Shown piece after piece: positions 7,201-10,059 of a stretch of DNA of 10,059 bases (the stretch's first letter is position 1; every line of letters begins with the position of its first letter). A model generated the notes under the pieces. The model had not been told where the DNA came from and ran no database searches. It worked only from the letters and a program-made list of their open reading frames with translations. A program made the position numbers and the translations under genes. The DNA lies in NCBI GenBank assembly GCA_002732845.1, contig NVSZ01000046.1:12796-22854 (forward strand), given 5' to 3'. The DNA comes from Rhodospirillaceae bacterium. Lineage in GTDB: Bacteria; Pseudomonadota; Alphaproteobacteria; Rhodospirillales; Magnetovibrionaceae.

Positions 7201-7201
7201 T
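7196..7201 (-). promoter_or_regulatory. Candidate -10 box for a leaderless sdhE-mfd message
   Basis: The - strand reads TATTTA, ending 6 bases before the sdhE ATG, so the start point would fall at or next to the start codon itself. The corresponding -35 position holds TTCTAG, a poor match. Support is the absence of any ribosome binding site before sdhE and the very short gap. Confidence 0.3.
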
Positions 7202-7232
7202 ACGCTTTGTTGTTCCAGACTAGAAGTGAATT

Positions 7233-9317
7233 ATGCGCCCTGAAGTCCTTTTTCCTCTGTTTAAGACCCAAAGCACCCTAAAAGGTGTCGGGCCAAAGCT
7301 GGAACCGCACCTAGAACGGTTAACGGGCACCCATGTGGTCGATTTATTGTGGCACCTGCCCACGGGGTCCGTAGACCGCACTTTTCAGCCCAAGATTTCT
7401 GAAGCCGTCAGCGGCATCGTCGCGACCATTACGGTGCGCATCGGTCAACACATGGTGCCAAGCAATCGTCGCAGGCCATATCGCATCATGTGTCATGACG
7501 ATACCGGGACGCTGGTTTTGACGTTTTTTCATGCCCACGGCGATTATCTGCAGCGCACGCTTCCCGAAGGCGAATTGCGCGTGGTGTCGGGCCTGATCGA
7601 ACATTACAACGACGAAATTCAAATGTCGCACCCCGACCACATGGTCAAGGTCGAAGACATTGATGATATTTTACGGCTCGAACCGTTATACCCCCTCACC
7701 CACGGCGTTTCGCAAAAGGTTCTGGGCAAAGTCATCCGCGCGTCTTTAGACGAGACCAAAGATTTGGCGGAATGGTTAGAACCCAATTATCTAAAAGAAC
7801 AAAAATGGCCCGCGTGGCATAAGGCTTTGCTGGCGGCGCATAACCCCATCGAGGCCAAAGATTTAGACCCAGCGTCTCCGGCCCACGTGCGTTTGGCCTA
7901 TGACGAATTGCTGGCCAATCAACTGGCTTTGGGCTTGGTGCGCCGCGGCATGCGCCGGGCCAAGGGTATTCCCACCAAGGGTGATGGAAAGCTTCGCCAA
8001 AAGGTTATCGACGCCCTGCCCTTTACGCTCACCAAATCGCAAGAAACGTCGCTCAGCGAAATCATCGCCGACATGGCAAGCGATCTGCGCATGTTGCGGT
8101 TGTTGCAAGGCGATGTGGGGTCCGGCAAGACCATTGTGGCGCTGTTGGCGGCCTTGGTGGCGGTCGAGGCCGGTGGTCAGGCCGTGATGATGGCCCCCAC
8201 CGAAATTTTGGCGCGTCAGCACCTCAAAACCATTGAACCGCTGTGCCAAGCCGCCGGACTCAATTGTGCAATCTTGACCGGGCGCGACAAGGGCAAGGCG
8301 CGGGCGGGCATTCTGGAAGGCTTAAAAAGCGGCGGCATTCACCTGATCGTCGGCACCCATGCGCTGTTCCAAAGTGAAGTCGAATTTAAAGACCTGAAAA
8401 TGGCCGTGGTCGATGAACAGCACAAATTCGGCGTGCACCAACGTTTGGAACTCAGCCGCAAAGGCCAAGCCGTCGATGTGTTGGTGATGACCGCAACGCC
8501 GATCCCGCGCACGTTAATGTTAACCGCTTACGGCGATATGGATGTGTCTCGGTTATTGGACAAACCCGCCGGACGTCAACCCATTGATACCCGCGTTTTA
8601 CCGTCCACCAAGCTGGCCTCGGTCGCCGAACGCCTGACGACAAAGCTGGACGCTGGCGCGCGGGTGTATTGGGTCTGCCCATTGATCGAAGAATCTGAAA
8701 AACTTGATCTCGCCGCCGCCGAAGACCGCGCAAGGCAGCTCAAAACCATGTTTGGCGAAGACAATGTGGGCTTGGTGCATGGGCGTCTGAAAGCCAAAGA
8801 AAAAGACCAGGTCATGGAAGATTTCAAGGCCGGGCATATCTCGGTCTTGGTCGCGACCACGGTGATCGAAGTCGGCGTTGACGTGCCCGAAGCCACCATC
8901 ATGGTGATTGAACATTCCGAACGCTTTGGCTTGGCTCAACTCCACCAATTGCGCGGCCGCATCGGACGCGGAACCGGGGCTTCGACGTGTTTGCTGGTTT
9001 ATCAAATGCCGTTGGGTGAAGTGGCGGGAAAACGCCTAAAAATCATGCGCGAAACCGAAGACGGTTTTGTCATCGCCGAAGAAGACTTAAAGCTCCGGGG
9101 TGCCGGAGAACTACTAGGCACCCGCCAAAGCGGCCTACCAGAATTCCGCATTGCCGACCTAGAAATCCACAAAGAGCTACTAGCCGTCGCCACCGACGAC
9201 GCCAAAATGATTCTCTCCAACGACCCAGAGCTACAGACCGAACGCGGCAAGGCCTTGCGTACCCTACTCTACCTGTTTGAGCGAGACGCCGCGATTAAGT
9301 TTTTGCGGAGTGGGTGA
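7233..9317 (+). CDS. recG: ATP-dependent DNA helicase RecG
   Basis: RecG is a superfamily 2 double-stranded DNA translocase that remodels stalled replication forks, driving fork regression and branch migration, and processes R-loops and recombination intermediates. The 694 residues match the usual length. The N-terminal GVGPK element (about 18-22) and the OB-fold wedge domain (about 55-150, with the MCHDDTGTLVLTFF stretch) precede the motor. Motor motifs are Walker A GDVGSGKT (293-300), DEQH (394-397), MTATPIPRT (419-427), VATTVIEVGVDVP (540-552) and QLRGRIGRG (572-580). The TRG-type coupling motif follows at about 611-629 with LKLRGAGELLG. A weak AGAAG lies 6 bases before the ATG. The gene is divergent from sdhE-mfd. 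In the last 68 codons, 8 of 13 leucines use CTA, against about three in the first 600 codons, an abrupt and unexplained shift. The protein itself appears complete and functional. Confidence 0.98.
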   Translation: MRPEVLFPLFKTQSTLKGVGPKLEPHLERLTGTHVVDLLWHLPTGSVDRTFQPKISEAVSGIVATITVRIGQHMVPSNRRRPYRIMCHDDTGTLVLTFFHAHGDYLQRTLPEGELRVVSGLIEHYNDEIQMSHPDHMVKVEDIDDILRLEPLYPLTHGVSQKVLGKVIRASLDETKDLAEWLEPNYLKEQKWPAWHKALLAAHNPIEAKDLDPASPAHVRLAYDELLANQLALGLVRRGMRRAKGIPTKGDGKLRQKVIDALPFTLTKSQETSLSEIIADMASDLRMLRLLQGDVGSGKTIVALLAALVAVEAGGQAVMMAPTEILARQHLKTIEPLCQAAGLNCAILTGRDKGKARAGILEGLKSGGIHLIVGTHALFQSEVEFKDLKMAVVDEQHKFGVHQRLELSRKGQAVDVLVMTATPIPRTLMLTAYGDMDVSRLLDKPAGRQPIDTRVLPSTKLASVAERLTTKLDAGARVYWVCPLIEESEKLDLAAAEDRARQLKTMFGEDNVGLVHGRLKAKEKDQVMEDFKAGHISVLVATTVIEVGVDVPEATIMVIEHSERFGLAQLHQLRGRIGRGTGASTCLLVYQMPLGEVAGKRLKIMRETEDGFVIAEEDLKLRGAGELLGTRQSGLPEFRIADLEIHKELLAVATDDAKMILSNDPELQTERGKALRTLLYLFERDAAIKFLRSG

Positions 9318-9330
9318 TGCAACAAGCAAC

Positions 9331-9375
9331 CGTCATGACCGGACTTGATCCGGTCATCCACGACTTTTTCGTTTT
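9331..9375 (+). terminator. Palindromic element and likely recG terminator
   Basis: ATGACCGGA (9335-9343) and TCCGGTCAT (9349-9357) form a perfect 9-bp stem with a CTTGA loop. The stem can be extended by CGT (9331-9333) with ACG (9360-9362) across a small internal bulge. A T-rich stretch, CTTTTTCGTTTT, follows at 9364-9375. Position after recG and the T run suit termination. From memory, closely similar short palindromes are scattered between genes in many alphaproteobacteria, so it may also be a dispersed repeat; only one copy is in this window. Confidence 0.6.
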
Positions 9376-9388
9376 AAGTAAACTGTCA

Positions 9389-9404
9389 ACGTTACCCATA
9401 ACGT
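9389..9404. promoter_or_regulatory. 6-bp inverted repeat before the AT-rich gene
   Basis: ACGTTA (9389-9394) and TAACGT (9399-9404) are perfect arms around CCCA, ending 18 bases before the ATG at 9423. A short dyad here could be an operator, for example for self-repression if the downstream protein binds DNA. No clear -35/-10 pair is visible around it. A GGAG at 9408-9411 is the likely ribosome binding site, at a rather long 11-base spacing. Confidence 0.35.
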
Positions 9405-9422
9405 CATGGAGATAATAACCGA

Positions 9423-10034
9423 ATGATACATGAATCCTATCCATGGAAAGACAATCTCCTTAATGATGCAAAAAAGATCGATGAGGAATGTAAGAAAAAG
9501 GAGGATACAGAGGAGCGATATATTCTATTGGAAAAAACAGTATTCCTATCTGCTTTTGTTATGAGAAAGCTATTAGACTCTAGAAAACTTTCCTCTGCTT
9601 TTGATGATGAGATGATATCATGTATCAAATACCCCTCTAAACCAGATGACCCTGCATTCAAACGCCCAAGAGAAGATATTCTGTCAGACAGACTGTATGA
9701 TTTTGAGAATCCTATTAAAGATAGCCTAAGTCTTAGAAAGCTACTTGGTATTATAGTTCATAGTCTTGTGTTCACTATAACAACAAATGCGGATGAGAGC
9801 GTTGAAGGGTTCATTATAAACTCTGACATAAATAGGCTTAAGGGGCTGTGGTTTATTGACTTTAAGGTATTTATAAATCTCATGAAAAAAATTGGTGATG
9901 ATTACCCTGCTCAAATGCTTGAGGTCTTCAACATTAGTAAAAATAGTTGGTATCGTTGGCGTGGCTCTGTTGAAGTGCCTGCGGATGTAAGAGAAAAAAT
10001 TAGGCAGTTGTATTCCGATTTAGAAAAGGCATGA
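9423..10034 (+). CDS. Unrecognised 203-aa protein, AT-rich, possible C-terminal HTH
   Basis: I do not recognise the family. The product is soluble-looking, with no signal peptide. The N-terminus (about 10-60) is charged then helical and may be coiled (KKIDEECKKKEDTEE, then LLEKTVFLSAFVMRKLL). A proline/charged linker lies at about 70-85, and a hydrophobic helix RKLLGIIVHSLVF at 105-117. A mixed region follows, with GLWFIDFKVF at 141-150. The last 40 residues (YPAQMLEVFNISKNSWYRWR, then PADVREKIRQLY) resemble a compact helix-turn-helix unit in which NISKNSWYRWR would be the turn and recognition helix. Base composition is about 34% G+C in three counted lines, with codons such as ATA, AGA and TTA that are rare in the neighbours, indicating acquisition from another genome. 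The stop overlaps the next start as ATGA, implying an operon. A toxin-antitoxin or defence role would fit this setting but is not shown by any motif. Confidence 0.8.
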   Translation: MIHESYPWKDNLLNDAKKIDEECKKKEDTEERYILLEKTVFLSAFVMRKLLDSRKLSSAFDDEMISCIKYPSKPDDPAFKRPREDILSDRLYDFENPIKDSLSLRKLLGIIVHSLVFTITTNADESVEGFIINSDINRLKGLWFIDFKVFINLMKKIGDDYPAQMLEVFNISKNSWYRWRGSVEVPADVREKIRQLYSDLEKA

Positions 10035-10059
10035 AGAATTATGATGAAATTCCGCTAAC
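10031..10059 (+). CDS. Start of a following gene (3' partial)
   Basis: An ATG at 10031 opens a frame reading MKNYDEIPL and remains open to the window edge. It overlaps the previous stop by four bases (ATGA), the classic layout of translationally coupled genes. A purine-rich AGAAAAGG immediately precedes it. The alternative ATG at 10041 hits a stop after five codons and can be excluded. Nine codons are too few to name a function. Confidence 0.5.

Noticed and set aside
7863..8249. 128-codon - strand frame within recG
   Set aside because: It opposes the intact recG motor domain, and its His/Gln-rich composition mirrors the sense codons. No family is recognisable.
9318..9422. tRNA gene or att site at the recG / AT-rich junction
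   Set aside because: No cloverleaf or direct repeat pair could be found. The only structures are the 9-bp palindrome and the 6-bp dyad already listed.
9735..9761. HEPN-type RNase motif in the 203-aa protein (Arg105...His113)
   Set aside because: The spacing is R-x7-H, longer than the R-x4-6-H of HEPN nucleases, and no second conserved feature was found. The similarity of the helix is not enough for a nuclease call.

Overview
The window reads as a chromosomal segment of an alphaproteobacterium, probably Rhodospirillales-like. This rests on the sdhE-mfd pair divergent from recG, the style of the proteins and the moderately GC-rich coding DNA. It is an inference, not a database result. Six genes are recognisable, one 54-codon gene was found by eye, one AT-rich gene is unknown, and one gene fragment runs off the right edge.

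Left part (1-2460, + strand): the 3' part of a TAXI-type TRAP substrate-binding protein is followed by a complete DASS/SLC13-type sodium-coupled anion symporter. This block closes with a clean bidirectional terminator at 2423-2460. Next, on the - strand, lies a 54-codon single-span membrane protein with a strong ribosome binding site. The 188-base AT-rich gap that follows (2648-2835) carries a -10-like box, a 7-7-7 inverted repeat and direct repeats. It separates the small gene from a divergent FrnE/DsbA-like thiol oxidoreductase (2836-3459).

Central part (3456-9317): this is a DNA-repair block. mfd (transcription-repair coupling factor) and sdhE (SDH flavinylation factor) form a - strand operon with a 4-base GTGA overlap. 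recG (fork-remodelling helicase) diverges from sdhE across only 43 bases. Mfd and RecG share the same translocase module and act on stalled RNA polymerase and stalled replication forks respectively. SdhE acts separately, in respiration. The frnE and mfd stop codons overlap tail to tail.

Right part (9318-10059): recG ends in a perfect 9-bp palindrome followed by a T-rich run. After it the composition drops sharply: about 34% G+C in three hand-counted 60-base lines of the next gene, against 53% and 68% in two recG lines. That gene encodes an unrecognised 203-residue protein whose C-terminal tail looks helix-turn-helix-like. It overlaps by ATGA with the start of another reading frame. This looks like the left edge of an acquired cassette and is the best candidate for something undescribed, but its main part may lie outside the window. 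A shift to CTA leucine codons in the last 68 codons of recG suggests the disturbance may reach into that gene.
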